From Aquabacterium sp. (lineage in GTDB: Bacteria; Pseudomonadota; Gammaproteobacteria; Burkholderiales; Burkholderiaceae_C): 5,002 nucleotides of DNA. The notes under the pieces were generated by a model. The model saw only the letters and a list, made by a program, of their open reading frames with translations, did no database searches and had not been told where the DNA came from. Every line of letters starts with the position of its first letter. Position 1 is the stretch's first letter. Shown one piece after another: positions 1-5,002 of the stretch. Location of the stretch: NCBI GenBank assembly GCA_030654555.1, contig JAURXG010000206.1, positions 1 to 5,002 of the forward strand. The letters run 5' to 3'. Made by a program: the position numbers and the translations under genes.

Positions 1-163
1 CGGGCCGGCGGCGGCGCGCCGCTGGTGTTCCATCCCCGGGTGGCCCCCAGGGCGGGCCATCGCGGCGATTGAGGCCGGCCCGCCACGTGCGGACGGCGCG
101 GCGCGGCTACGATGCAACCCAACACCGCACCGACGGCGACGAACAACATCCACGGAGACCCCG
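1..163. other. Leader/intergenic region upstream of the lactate dehydrogenase gene
   Basis: No convincing gene is visible here. On the plus strand one frame is open from base 1 to a TGA at 70-72 (23 codons, ending in ...AGHRGD) and could be the tail of a gene entering from the left. On the minus strand an ATG at 60-58 opens a frame running off the left edge, which could be the first 20 codons of a divergent gene. Neither shows a recognisable motif or a good ribosome binding site, so neither is called. The frame of the downstream dehydrogenase is also open to the left edge, but its translation is arginine- and proline-rich and unlike the family. A TACGAT hexamer at 108-113 could be a -10 element, but I see no matching -35. 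Confidence 0.35.
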
Positions 164-1318
164 ATGACCGTCATCACCCACATCGAAGACCTGCGCGTGC
201 TGGCGCAGAAGCGCGTGCCGCGCATGTTCTACGACTACGCCGATTCCGGCAGCTGGACCGAGAGCACCTACCGTGCCAACGAGGCCGACTTCCAGGCCAT
301 CAAGCTGCGCCAGCGCGTGGCCGTCAACATGGAGGGGCGCAGCACGGCCACCACGATGATCGGCCGGCCGGTGGCCATGCCGGTGGCCATCGCGCCGGTG
401 GGCTCGGTGGGCATGCACTGTGCCGACGGCGAGATCAAGGTCGCCCGCGCGGCCGAGAAGTTCGGCATCCCGTTCACGCTGTCGACGATGAGCATCTGCT
501 CGATTGAGGACATCGCCGCGCACACCAAGGCGCCGTTCTGGTTCCAGCTCTACGTGATGCGCGACCGCGACTTCTCCGACCGGCTGATAGCCCGCGCACA
601 GGCCGCCGGCTGCAGCGCGCTGGTGCTGACGCTGGATCTGCAGATCCTCGGCCAGCGCCACAAGGACCTGAAGAACGGCCTGTCGGTGCCGCCCAAGCCG
701 ACGCTGGCCAACTGGATCAACCTGGCCACCAAGCCCAGCTGGTGCCTGGGCATGCTGGGCACGAAGCGCCGCCAGTTCGGCAACATCGTCGGCCATGTCA
801 AGGGCGTGGCCGACATGAGCTCGCTGTCCGAGTGGACCGCCAACCAGTTCGATCCGCGGCTGAACTGGGACGACGTCGCGCGCATCAAGCAGCGCTGGGG
901 CGGCAAGCTGATCCTGAAAGGCATCCAGGACGTGGAAGACGCCAAGCTGGCGGTGGCCAGCGGCGCCGACGCGCTGATCGTCAGCAACCACGGCGGGCGC
1001 CAGCTCGACGGCGCCGAGTCCAGCATCCGCGCGCTGCCGGCCATCGTCGACGCGGTGGGCCGCGACATCGAGGTGCACATGGACGGCGGCATCCGCTCGG
1101 GCCAGGACGTGCTCAAGGCCTGGGCGCTGGGGGCGCGCGGCACCTACATCGGCCGCGCCTTCGTCTACGCGCTGGGCGCGATGGGCGAGGCCGGCGTCAC
1201 CAAGGCGCTGGAGATCCTCCACAAGGAGCTCGACCTGACGATGGCCTTCTGCGGCAGGACCCGCATCGAGCAGGTCGACAAGGGCATCCTGCTGCCGGGC
1301 ACCTATCCCGGCGCCTGA
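164..1318 (+). CDS. lldD: FMN-dependent alpha-hydroxy-acid dehydrogenase, L-lactate dehydrogenase type
   Basis: The 384-residue product is a TIM-barrel flavoprotein of the glycolate oxidase/LldD/mandelate dehydrogenase family, which oxidises a 2-hydroxy acid to the 2-keto acid and, in bacterial LldD, passes electrons to the quinone pool at the inner membrane. Family residues are visible: Tyr25 (YDYADSG), the FMN-binding APVGSVGM at 78-84, Tyr130 in QLY, Arg165 in LGQRHKD, Lys252 in LKGI, the catalytic His276 and substrate-binding Arg279 in SNHGGRQLDG, and the FMN-phosphate segment DGGIRSG at 307-313 with GARGTYIGR following. Length is normal for the family. The start is fixed by GGAGA at 154-158, five bases before the ATG, and by the N-terminus aligning with relatives. 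The segment LDLQILGQRHKD differs from the VDMPTPGARYRD seen in E. coli LldD, so the substrate could be lactate, glycolate, mandelate or another hydroxy acid. The variable loop at about 172-230 is where the membrane-associated relatives carry their anchoring segment. No lactate permease or regulator is visible alongside. Confidence 0.92.
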   Translation: MTVITHIEDLRVLAQKRVPRMFYDYADSGSWTESTYRANEADFQAIKLRQRVAVNMEGRSTATTMIGRPVAMPVAIAPVGSVGMHCADGEIKVARAAEKFGIPFTLSTMSICSIEDIAAHTKAPFWFQLYVMRDRDFSDRLIARAQAAGCSALVLTLDLQILGQRHKDLKNGLSVPPKPTLANWINLATKPSWCLGMLGTKRRQFGNIVGHVKGVADMSSLSEWTANQFDPRLNWDDVARIKQRWGGKLILKGIQDVEDAKLAVASGADALIVSNHGGRQLDGAESSIRALPAIVDAVGRDIEVHMDGGIRSGQDVLKAWALGARGTYIGRAFVYALGAMGEAGVTKALEILHKELDLTMAFCGRTRIEQVDKGILLPGTYPGA

Positions 1319-1329
1319 GCGGCGTCGCC

Positions 1330-1344
1330 CCGGCCTCAGGCCGG
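1330..1344. terminator. Possible bidirectional terminator hairpin between convergent genes
   Basis: A perfect six-base inverted repeat, CCGGCC then GGCCGG, flanks a three-base loop (TCA) in the 17-base gap between the convergent stops and the very end of the cupin gene. The loop is exactly the cupin stop codon read on the other strand. The all-GC stem is strong, but no T-run follows on either side, so it is not a classical intrinsic terminator. Position is the main support, since such hairpins also arise by chance in DNA of this composition. Confidence 0.35.
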
Positions 1345-1734
1345 CGGCGGCTGCACCGCGTCCACCAGCTCGGTGCTGAAGTCGCCGGGCATCACGATCT
1401 CCAGCAGCTCCACGTCCTCGCTGTGGCCCAGCTCGCGGTGGCGGATGCCGGGCGGCTGGTGCACGCAGGCGCCCGCCTCCAGCCGCACGGCGCCCTGGCC
1501 TTCGTACTCGAACTCGATCCAGCCCTGGAGCACGTAGACCAGCTGGAACGTGGTGTGGTGGCAATGCGGCTGGCTGGAGAACTCGCCGCCCGCCGCAGCG
1601 CGGATCACATGCGCCACCACCCGGCCGCCGGTGGCCTGGCGGATGCCGAGGTCGCGGTACTCGAAGAACGCGCGCAGGCCTCGTTCGAAGACGGCATCGC
1701 GCGCGTGGCTGGCCACGAAACCTGGGGTCGTCAT
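1336..1734 (-). CDS. Small single-domain cupin protein
   Basis: The 132-residue product is a single cupin beta-barrel. Metal-site motif 1 is visible as PHCHHTTFQLVYVLQG (residues 56-71), with His57 and His59 as the HxH pair. Motif 2 is PPGIRHRE (94-101) with His99. The glutamate usually found in motif 1 is replaced by Gln64. The segment from about residue 61 to 118 reads as regular barrel strands (VYVLQGWIEFEYEG, VRLEAGACVHQPPG, VELLEIVMP). There is no signal peptide, so it is probably cytoplasmic. The start is supported by GGAGAA at 1745-1740, five bases upstream of the ATG. It lies 31 bases downstream of the serine protease on the same strand and may be the last gene of that operon. Cupins of this size include small-molecule-binding proteins, isomerases and dioxygenases, and the sequence does not say which. 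The substrate is unknown. Confidence 0.85.
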   Translation of the reverse strand: MTTPGFVASHARDAVFERGLRAFFEYRDLGIRQATGGRVVAHVIRAAAGGEFSSQPHCHHTTFQLVYVLQGWIEFEYEGQGAVRLEAGACVHQPPGIRHRELGHSEDVELLEIVMPGDFSTELVDAVQPPPA

Positions 1735-1765
1735 TGCGGTTCTCCGGTGGGGGGCAGCGGGGCGA

Positions 1766-2536
1766 TCAGCGCCGGTCGAGCAGTTCGCGCAGGAAGCGCA
1801 CGGGGATCGCGTAGCTGATGCCCGAGGGCTGGCTCAGCACCGATTCGCGGCTGCCCTTGACCAGCACCATGTTGACCACGCCCAGCACCGCGCCGCTCTC
1901 GGCGTCGAGCAGCGGCCCGCCGCTGTTGCCGGGGTAGGCGGTGCCGTCGAGCTGGTAGATGTCGAACGGGCCCAGCCGCAGGCGCGACACCGCCGCGGCG
2001 TCCAGCCGCGCTGCGGTGGGCGGCGGCAGCGCGATCGGCGTGATCGACGAGACGATGGCGCGGTGCGTGACGGGCGAGAAGCCCAGCAGCCCGCCGATCG
2101 GAAAGCCGATGAAGGCCACCGCCTGGCCCTCGCGCGCCGGGCCGTCGGCCAGCGGCAGCACCGGCAGCGGCTCGCCGCTGAAGCGCAGCAGCGCCAGGTC
2201 GTGGATGCGGTCGACCGTCACCAGCGTGAGCGCGCGGATCTGCGGCGGGCCGTCCTGGGCGGCATTGCGGTTGCCGGCGATCTGCAACACCAACTGCGGC
2301 ATGGCGGCGGGGTCGTCGGGCAGCACATGCGCGTTGGTGGCCACCAGCCGGCCGTCGCCGACGACGAAGCCGGTGCCGCGGAAGCTGAAGCGCGGGCTGG
2401 CCAGCGGGTCGTACAGGCCCACCGCCACCACCGCCGGCTTGGCCGCGGCCACCACCTCGGGCAGGCCGGCGCCGGCGGCCGTGGCCAGCAGGCTGCCCGC
2501 CAGCAGCAGCAGGGTGCGCCGCGCCAGCGGCCTCAC
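1766..2536 (-). CDS. Secreted trypsin-like serine protease, single domain, no PDZ
   Basis: The 256-residue product is a chymotrypsin-fold serine protease resembling the DegP/HtrA protease domain. The triad is visible: His70 in ATNAHVL, Asp113 in IHDLALL and Ser205 in PGNSGGPLL. The C-terminal SGISYAIPV strand is also typical of the DegP group. There is no PDZ domain; the chain ends about 50 residues after the catalytic serine. The N-terminus (RPLARRTLLLLAG... then ATAAGAG) is a signal peptide with probable cleavage near residues 22-24; the paired arginines leave Tat export as a weak alternative to Sec. The frame is open far upstream, but the natural start is the GTG at 2536-2534, which overlaps the TGA of the DUF2189 gene in a GTGA arrangement and places the signal peptide at the N-terminus. 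No good Shine-Dalgarno precedes it, which fits translational coupling. The cupin follows 31 bases later. The periplasmic substrate is unknown. Confidence 0.88.
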   Translation of the reverse strand: MRPLARRTLLLLAGSLLATAAGAGLPEVVAAAKPAVVAVGLYDPLASPRFSFRGTGFVVGDGRLVATNAHVLPDDPAAMPQLVLQIAGNRNAAQDGPPQIRALTLVTVDRIHDLALLRFSGEPLPVLPLADGPAREGQAVAFIGFPIGGLLGFSPVTHRAIVSSITPIALPPPTAARLDAAAVSRLRLGPFDIYQLDGTAYPGNSGGPLLDAESGAVLGVVNMVLVKGSRESVLSQPSGISYAIPVRFLRELLDRR

Positions 2537-3378
2537 GCGGCCACCGCCGCGCGGTAGGCATGCCACGAGGCATGGCCCACCACCGGCCCCACCACCAGCA
2601 GGCCGGCGAACCAGGGCAGCATCGCCAGCACCACCAGCGCGGTGATCAGCGCGCCCCAGCACAGCATCACGCCGGGCTGGGTGAGCACCAGGCGCAGGCT
2701 GGTCAGGCCGGCGGTGATGGCATCGGTGGGCCGATCCAGCAGCATCGGGATCGACACCACGCTGACGGCAAAGATCAGGCCCGCGAAGAAGCCGCCCACG
2801 AGCAGGTAGGCGACGATGAACTGCAGGTTCTCGGGGTCGAGCAGGGCCAGCACCGAGCCCTTGAAATCGGGCATGCCGTCGAAGCTGACCGCGAACACGA
2901 TCAGCGAGGCACGGCCCCACCGCATCTCCAGCACCAGCAGAACGAAGCCGAAGATCGCCAGCGTGCCGGTGCGCTGGTCCCAGGACAGCAGCGAGTCGCC
3001 CAGGTCGGGCCGGTTGCCTTCTTCGAGCCGGCGGCTGGCCTGGTAGAGGCCCAGGCACAGGAACGGGCCGGTCAGCAGGAAGCCGGCCGACAGCGCCAGC
3101 ACATAGGCCGGCGCCTGCCGGAACACCGCCATCAGCAGCCAGCCCATGCCCATGAAGCAGGCGCCGTAGAACAGGCCGATGCCCGGGCAGCGGATGAAGT
3201 CGCGCCAGCCCAGCGCCAGCCAGCGCAGCGGGTCGCCGAGCCGCAGCGGGCGCAGCACCAGGCTGAAGGCGCCGCGCTCGGCCGCGCCAGGGCCATCGCC
3301 CTCGGCAGGTGGGGCCGCGCGCTCGTGCGCCGGCATGGCATCGGGCGGTGGGGTGGGATCGGTGGACGACACGCTCAT
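2533..3378 (-). CDS. DUF2189 family integral membrane protein
   Basis: The 281-residue product is a polytopic inner-membrane protein that I recognise as the DUF2189 family (COG5473), whose function is not established. A hydrophilic proline/alanine-rich N-terminus (residues 1-36) precedes the conserved start of the domain (LRLGDPLRWLALGWRDF, 45-61). Hydrophobic segments lie at about 64-85, 91-113, 138-163, 187-212, 233-252 and 254-270, suggesting six helices. Charged loops such as SRRLEEGNRPDL (115-126) and FDGMPDFKG (166-174) lie between them. The assigned ATG has no clear Shine-Dalgarno; a second Met at residue 15 is a possible alternative start and would not touch the domain. It lies 59 bases after lspA and its TGA overlaps the GTG start of the protease, so the two proteins are probably made together. 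A role in envelope homeostasis is inference from neighbours only. Confidence 0.87.
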   Translation of the reverse strand: MSVSSTDPTPPPDAMPAHERAAPPAEGDGPGAAERGAFSLVLRPLRLGDPLRWLALGWRDFIRCPGIGLFYGACFMGMGWLLMAVFRQAPAYVLALSAGFLLTGPFLCLGLYQASRRLEEGNRPDLGDSLLSWDQRTGTLAIFGFVLLVLEMRWGRASLIVFAVSFDGMPDFKGSVLALLDPENLQFIVAYLLVGGFFAGLIFAVSVVSIPMLLDRPTDAITAGLTSLRLVLTQPGVMLCWGALITALVVLAMLPWFAGLLVVGPVVGHASWHAYRAAVAA

Positions 3379-3437
3379 GGGCCGTCAGCGTAGCGCCGGG
3401 CGGGGGCTGCCGCCATGCGGACAGTCCCGCGCGCCGC

Positions 3438-3989
3438 TCAACGGCCCCGCCGCACGCGCAGCAGCTCGTCGAGGATCAGCCCCACCGCGCCGGCGGTGAT
3501 GGCGGCATCGGCGATGTTGAAGCTGGGGAAGAAGCCGCCCGGGAACATCGGCGCCAGGAAGGCCCAGTGGAACTGCAGGAAGTCGATCACATGGCCGTGC
3601 AGCAGGCGGTCGACCACGTTGCCCACCGCGCCGCCCATGATCAGGCTGATGGCGAAGCAGAACAGCCGCTGCTCGGGGTGCTTGCGCAGCATCCACACGA
3701 TGAAGCCCGACGCCACGGCGCCCAGGCCGACGAAGAACCAGCGCTGCCAGCCCGAGGCGCCGGCCAGGAACGAGAAGGCCGCGCCGGCGTTGTGCGCGCG
3801 CACCAGGTTGAAGTAGCTGGTGACGGTGAGGCTGTCGCCCAGCTCGAAACGGCCGATCACCAGCGTCTTGGTCAGCTGGTCGAGCAGGATCACCAGCAGC
3901 GCCAGGCCCAGCCACAGCGCGAGCGACGGGGTCGAGGCGCGGCCGCGGGCGGGCGGGCGCAGCGTGGTGGTGGACTTGGCAGCAGGCAT
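3438..3989 (-). CDS. lspA: Lipoprotein signal peptidase (signal peptidase II)
   Basis: The 183-residue product is signal peptidase II, the inner-membrane aspartyl protease that removes the signal peptide from diacylated prolipoproteins. Family blocks appear in order: DQLTK (37-41), the NAGAAFSF block (67-74), GNVVDR with catalytic Asp127 (123-128), VIDFLQFHW (134-142) and FNIAD with catalytic Asp161 (157-161). Four membrane helices lie at about 22-45, 83-101, 109-124 and 160-178. The start at 3989 places a basic cytoplasmic tail before helix 1; an in-frame ATG much further upstream would add sequence antisense to another gene and is rejected. The periplasmic stretch between HW and FNIAD (APMFPGGFFPS) is longer than in E. 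coli LspA. Usually lspA follows ileS; here a divergent acyltransferase gene lies upstream instead. It leads a possible operon with the DUF2189 and protease genes. Confidence 0.95.
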   Translation of the reverse strand: MPAAKSTTTLRPPARGRASTPSLALWLGLALLVILLDQLTKTLVIGRFELGDSLTVTSYFNLVRAHNAGAAFSFLAGASGWQRWFFVGLGAVASGFIVWMLRKHPEQRLFCFAISLIMGGAVGNVVDRLLHGHVIDFLQFHWAFLAPMFPGGFFPSFNIADAAITAGAVGLILDELLRVRRGR

Positions 3990-4145
3990 GCAGGGCGCGG
4001 CCTTGCAGGGCCGCGATGGGTTGGGGGGACGCTCGCTACTGTAGCCGCCGGGCCCGACAAGCACCCGGCAAAGGTCGGCTTGATCCACCGATTGCGCCCG
4101 GCACCGGCGCGGCACGCTGCGGGGCGCACCAGGAGCAACGCCGCC
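3990..4145. promoter_or_regulatory. Divergent regulatory region between lspA and the FeeM-like gene
   Basis: These 156 bases lie between two diverging start codons and must hold promoters for both unless another unseen transcript covers them. An 11-base dyad, GCTAC-T-GTAGC, sits at 4035-4045 and reads as a -10-like hexamer on each strand (TACTGT on plus, TACAGT on minus at 4043-4038, 48 bases before the lspA ATG). I find no good -35 at 16-18 bases on either side, so the promoter assignment is tentative. AGGAG at 4131-4135 is the ribosome binding site of the plus-strand gene. Confidence 0.4.
3996..4015 (-). promoter_or_regulatory. GC-rich hairpin in the lspA leader overlapping its ribosome binding site
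   Basis: In the lspA leader a seven-base perfect inverted repeat (CGCGGCC and GGCCGCG) encloses a six-base loop, ending six bases before the ATG. The only Shine-Dalgarno-like sequence, AAGG at 4004-4001, straddles the loop and the 3' arm. A folded leader would therefore mask ribosome access. This is read directly from the sequence; a regulatory role is inference, and stems like this are common in DNA this GC-rich. Confidence 0.3.
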
Positions 4146-4817
4146 ATGACCACCGCCACGCTGGACTTCACCGTCACCATCGCCACCACCGACGCCGACC
4201 TGCGCGAGGTCAGCGCGCTGCGCGCCCGGGCCTATGGCCACCACCTGCCGGCGCTTGCACACAGCCTGGCCGAGCCCGATGCCGCCGACAGCCAGCCCGG
4301 CACGCGGGTGCTGCTGTGCCGCAGCAAGCGTTGCGGCGAGGTGATCGGCACCGCGCGGCTGCAGCGCAACCATCCCCTGCCGCTGCCGATCGAGGCCAGC
4401 GTGGTCCTGCCCGATGCGCTGGCCGCGCAGCCGCGCGCCGAGATCACCCGGCTGGCCATCGCCGCCGGCGCCGATGCGCTGGTGCGTCCCATGCTGGTCA
4501 AGGCCTGCTACCTGGCCGCGGTGGCCAGCCAGATCCGGCTGCTGGTGATCGGCGCGCGCAGCCCGGCGCTGGTGCGCATCTACCGCGGCCTGGGCTTTGC
4601 CGACCTGAGCGAAGGCGCGCAGCCGGTGCCGCTGGCCCACGCCGGCAACCTGCCGCACCAGGTGCTGGCCTTCGACGTGGTGTCGGCCGAGCGCCGCTGG
4701 CATGGCGGACGGCATGCGCTGTACGGCTTCATGGTCGAGACCTGGCATCCCGACCTGCAGCTGCTGACCGAGCCGGCGGCGGCGATGGCCGGTTTGCCCT
4801 GGCGCGAAGCGGCCTGA
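4146..4817 (+). CDS. GNAT-fold acyltransferase resembling FeeM N-acyl amino acid synthase
   Basis: The 223-residue product resembles the FeeM-type N-acyl amino acid synthases, which are GNAT-fold enzymes related to LuxI-type acyl-homoserine lactone synthases and join an acyl chain from acyl carrier protein to an amino acid such as tyrosine. Visible hallmarks are the N-terminal strand and helix with ALRARAYGHH (24-33), VIGTARLQ (67-73), the characteristic EITRLAI strand (99-105), the LVKACYLAAVAS helix (117-128), LLVIGA (132-137) and RIYRGLGF (144-151). The C-terminal 70 residues are less conserved and I recognise nothing in them. No signal peptide or membrane helix is seen, so it should be cytoplasmic. 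The start has AGGAG at 4131-4135, ten bases upstream, slightly long. It is transcribed alone, divergent from lspA and convergent with a receiver-domain gene. An alternative is the PEP-CTERM/exosortase-associated acyltransferase group, which looks similar. The acyl chain and acceptor cannot be read from the sequence. Confidence 0.75.
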   Translation: MTTATLDFTVTIATTDADLREVSALRARAYGHHLPALAHSLAEPDAADSQPGTRVLLCRSKRCGEVIGTARLQRNHPLPLPIEASVVLPDALAAQPRAEITRLAIAAGADALVRPMLVKACYLAAVASQIRLLVIGARSPALVRIYRGLGFADLSEGAQPVPLAHAGNLPHQVLAFDVVSAERRWHGGRHALYGFMVETWHPDLQLLTEPAAAMAGLPWREAA

Positions 4818-4835
4818 GCCGGCAGCGCCCGCCCA

Positions 4836-4850
4836 GCGGCCTGAAGCCGC
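4836..4850. terminator. Weak hairpin between convergent genes
   Basis: A five-base perfect inverted repeat, GCGGC and GCCGC around the loop CTGAA, lies in the 37-base gap between the converging stop codons of the acyltransferase and the receiver-domain gene. It could serve both transcripts, but there is no T-run, and a five-base GC stem is expected often by chance here. Confidence 0.2.
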
Positions 4851-4854
4851 GGCG

Positions 4855-5002
4855 TCAGCGCCCCAGCCGCGAGCGGCCGGCGCCGCGCAAGGCCTCGGCC
4901 AGCTGCGTCGGGGTGAAGGGCTTGGTGATGACCTGGTCCATGCCCACGGCCATGCAGGCCTGGTGGTCGGCCTCGGTGGCGGTGGCGGTGAGCGCCACGA
5001 TC
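4855..5002 (-). CDS. Response-regulator receiver domain, C-terminal part (probable hybrid histidine kinase), partial
   Basis: Only the last 48 codons are inside the window; the gene continues past the right edge. The translation begins IVALTATATEAD and contains GMDQVITKPF, then an LAEAL helix and a short basic tail (RGAGRSRLGR) before the TGA at 4857-4855. This is the C-terminal third of a CheY-like receiver: the Thr in ALTA matches the conserved switch Thr/Ser and the Lys in TKPF the conserved active-site lysine. The phosphoacceptor Asp lies outside the window. The VALTA...GMD...KPF wording is typical of receivers attached to hybrid sensor kinases, and no DNA-binding or HPt domain follows, so a hybrid histidine kinase ending in a receiver is the likeliest identity. 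A stand-alone receiver is the alternative. The gene converges on the FeeM-like gene. Confidence 0.85.
   Translation of the reverse strand, partial: IVALTATATEADHQACMAVGMDQVITKPFTPTQLAEALRGAGRSRLGR

Noticed and set aside
107..1564. A 485-codon open frame on the minus strand opposite the lactate dehydrogenase gene
   Set aside because: Its translation is rich in Arg, Ala, His, Gly and Gln without domain motifs, and it lies antisense to a clearly real gene. Long antisense frames are expected at this GC content.
742..1818. A 358-codon plus-strand frame across the end of the dehydrogenase and the cupin
   Set aside because: It is out of frame with one real gene and antisense to another, and shows arginine-rich low-complexity translation typical of a shadow frame.
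1766..3058. A longer version of the serine protease starting inside the DUF2189 gene
   Set aside because: The added part is the DUF2189 gene read in another frame and would bury the signal peptide. The GTG at 2536 gives a proper secreted protease.
3387..3392. A TACGCT hexamer (minus strand) eight bases before the DUF2189 ATG, considered as a promoter for a leaderless transcript
   Set aside because: No -35 sequence is found at 16-18 bases, and the gene is close enough to lspA to be read from its transcript.
2560..3393. A 277-codon plus-strand frame opposite the DUF2189 gene
   Set aside because: It has a His/Gln/Arg-rich translation without hydrophobic core pattern or motif, and is antisense to a recognisable membrane protein.
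3438..4748. A 436-codon minus-strand frame that would give LspA a long N-terminal extension
   Set aside because: The extension is antisense to the FeeM-like gene and lacks family features. The ATG at 3989 gives a normal-length LspA with a short basic tail.
3309..4817. A 502-codon plus-strand frame that would extend the FeeM-like protein far upstream
   Set aside because: The extra part is antisense to lspA and has shadow-type composition. The ATG at 4146 has a ribosome binding site and starts the recognisable domain.

Overview
The window is very GC-rich DNA (around 70% by eye) with dense, closely spaced genes and a strong bias to G or C at third codon positions. The protein sequences (a LldD-type flavoprotein, lspA, a DUF2189 membrane protein, a FeeM-like acyltransferase) fit a betaproteobacterium of the order Burkholderiales, perhaps the Rubrivivax/Leptothrix/Ideonella side. 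That placement is inference from protein style only. I see no phage, transposon, CRISPR, tRNA or rRNA signal, and the window reads as ordinary chromosome.

Layout from left to right. Positions 1-163 are a leader or intergenic stretch with no convincing gene. At 164-1318 (+) lies an FMN-dependent alpha-hydroxy-acid dehydrogenase of the L-lactate dehydrogenase (LldD) type, with all catalytic residues visible. It converges on a minus-strand block that reads, in its own direction: lspA (3989 to 3438, signal peptidase II), a six-helix DUF2189 membrane protein (3378 to 2533), a secreted trypsin-like serine protease (2536 to 1766, GTG start overlapping the preceding stop by four bases) and a small cupin (1734 to 1336). 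Gaps of 59, -4 and 31 bases suggest that these four could be one transcript. A 156-base divergent region (3990-4145) separates lspA from a plus-strand gene at 4146-4817, whose product resembles FeeM-type N-acyl amino acid synthases (relatives of acyl-homoserine lactone synthases). The right edge (5002 to 4855, minus) holds the last 48 codons of a receiver domain, probably the C-terminal end of a hybrid histidine kinase.

Working together: the lspA/DUF2189/protease trio is envelope-directed (lipoprotein maturation, inner membrane, periplasmic proteolysis), and the DUF2189-protease pair looks translationally coupled. The lactate dehydrogenase is an independent catabolic gene feeding electrons to the respiratory chain. 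The FeeM-like gene may make an N-acyl amino acid lipid or signal.

Nothing here proves a new system. The points most worth a second look are the lone FeeM-like synthase, the placement of lspA away from its usual ileS partner and beside DUF2189 plus a protease, the coupled membrane-protein/protease pair, the glutamine in the cupin metal site, and the dyad in the divergent promoter region. The long open frames lying antisense to the real genes are by-products of high GC content.
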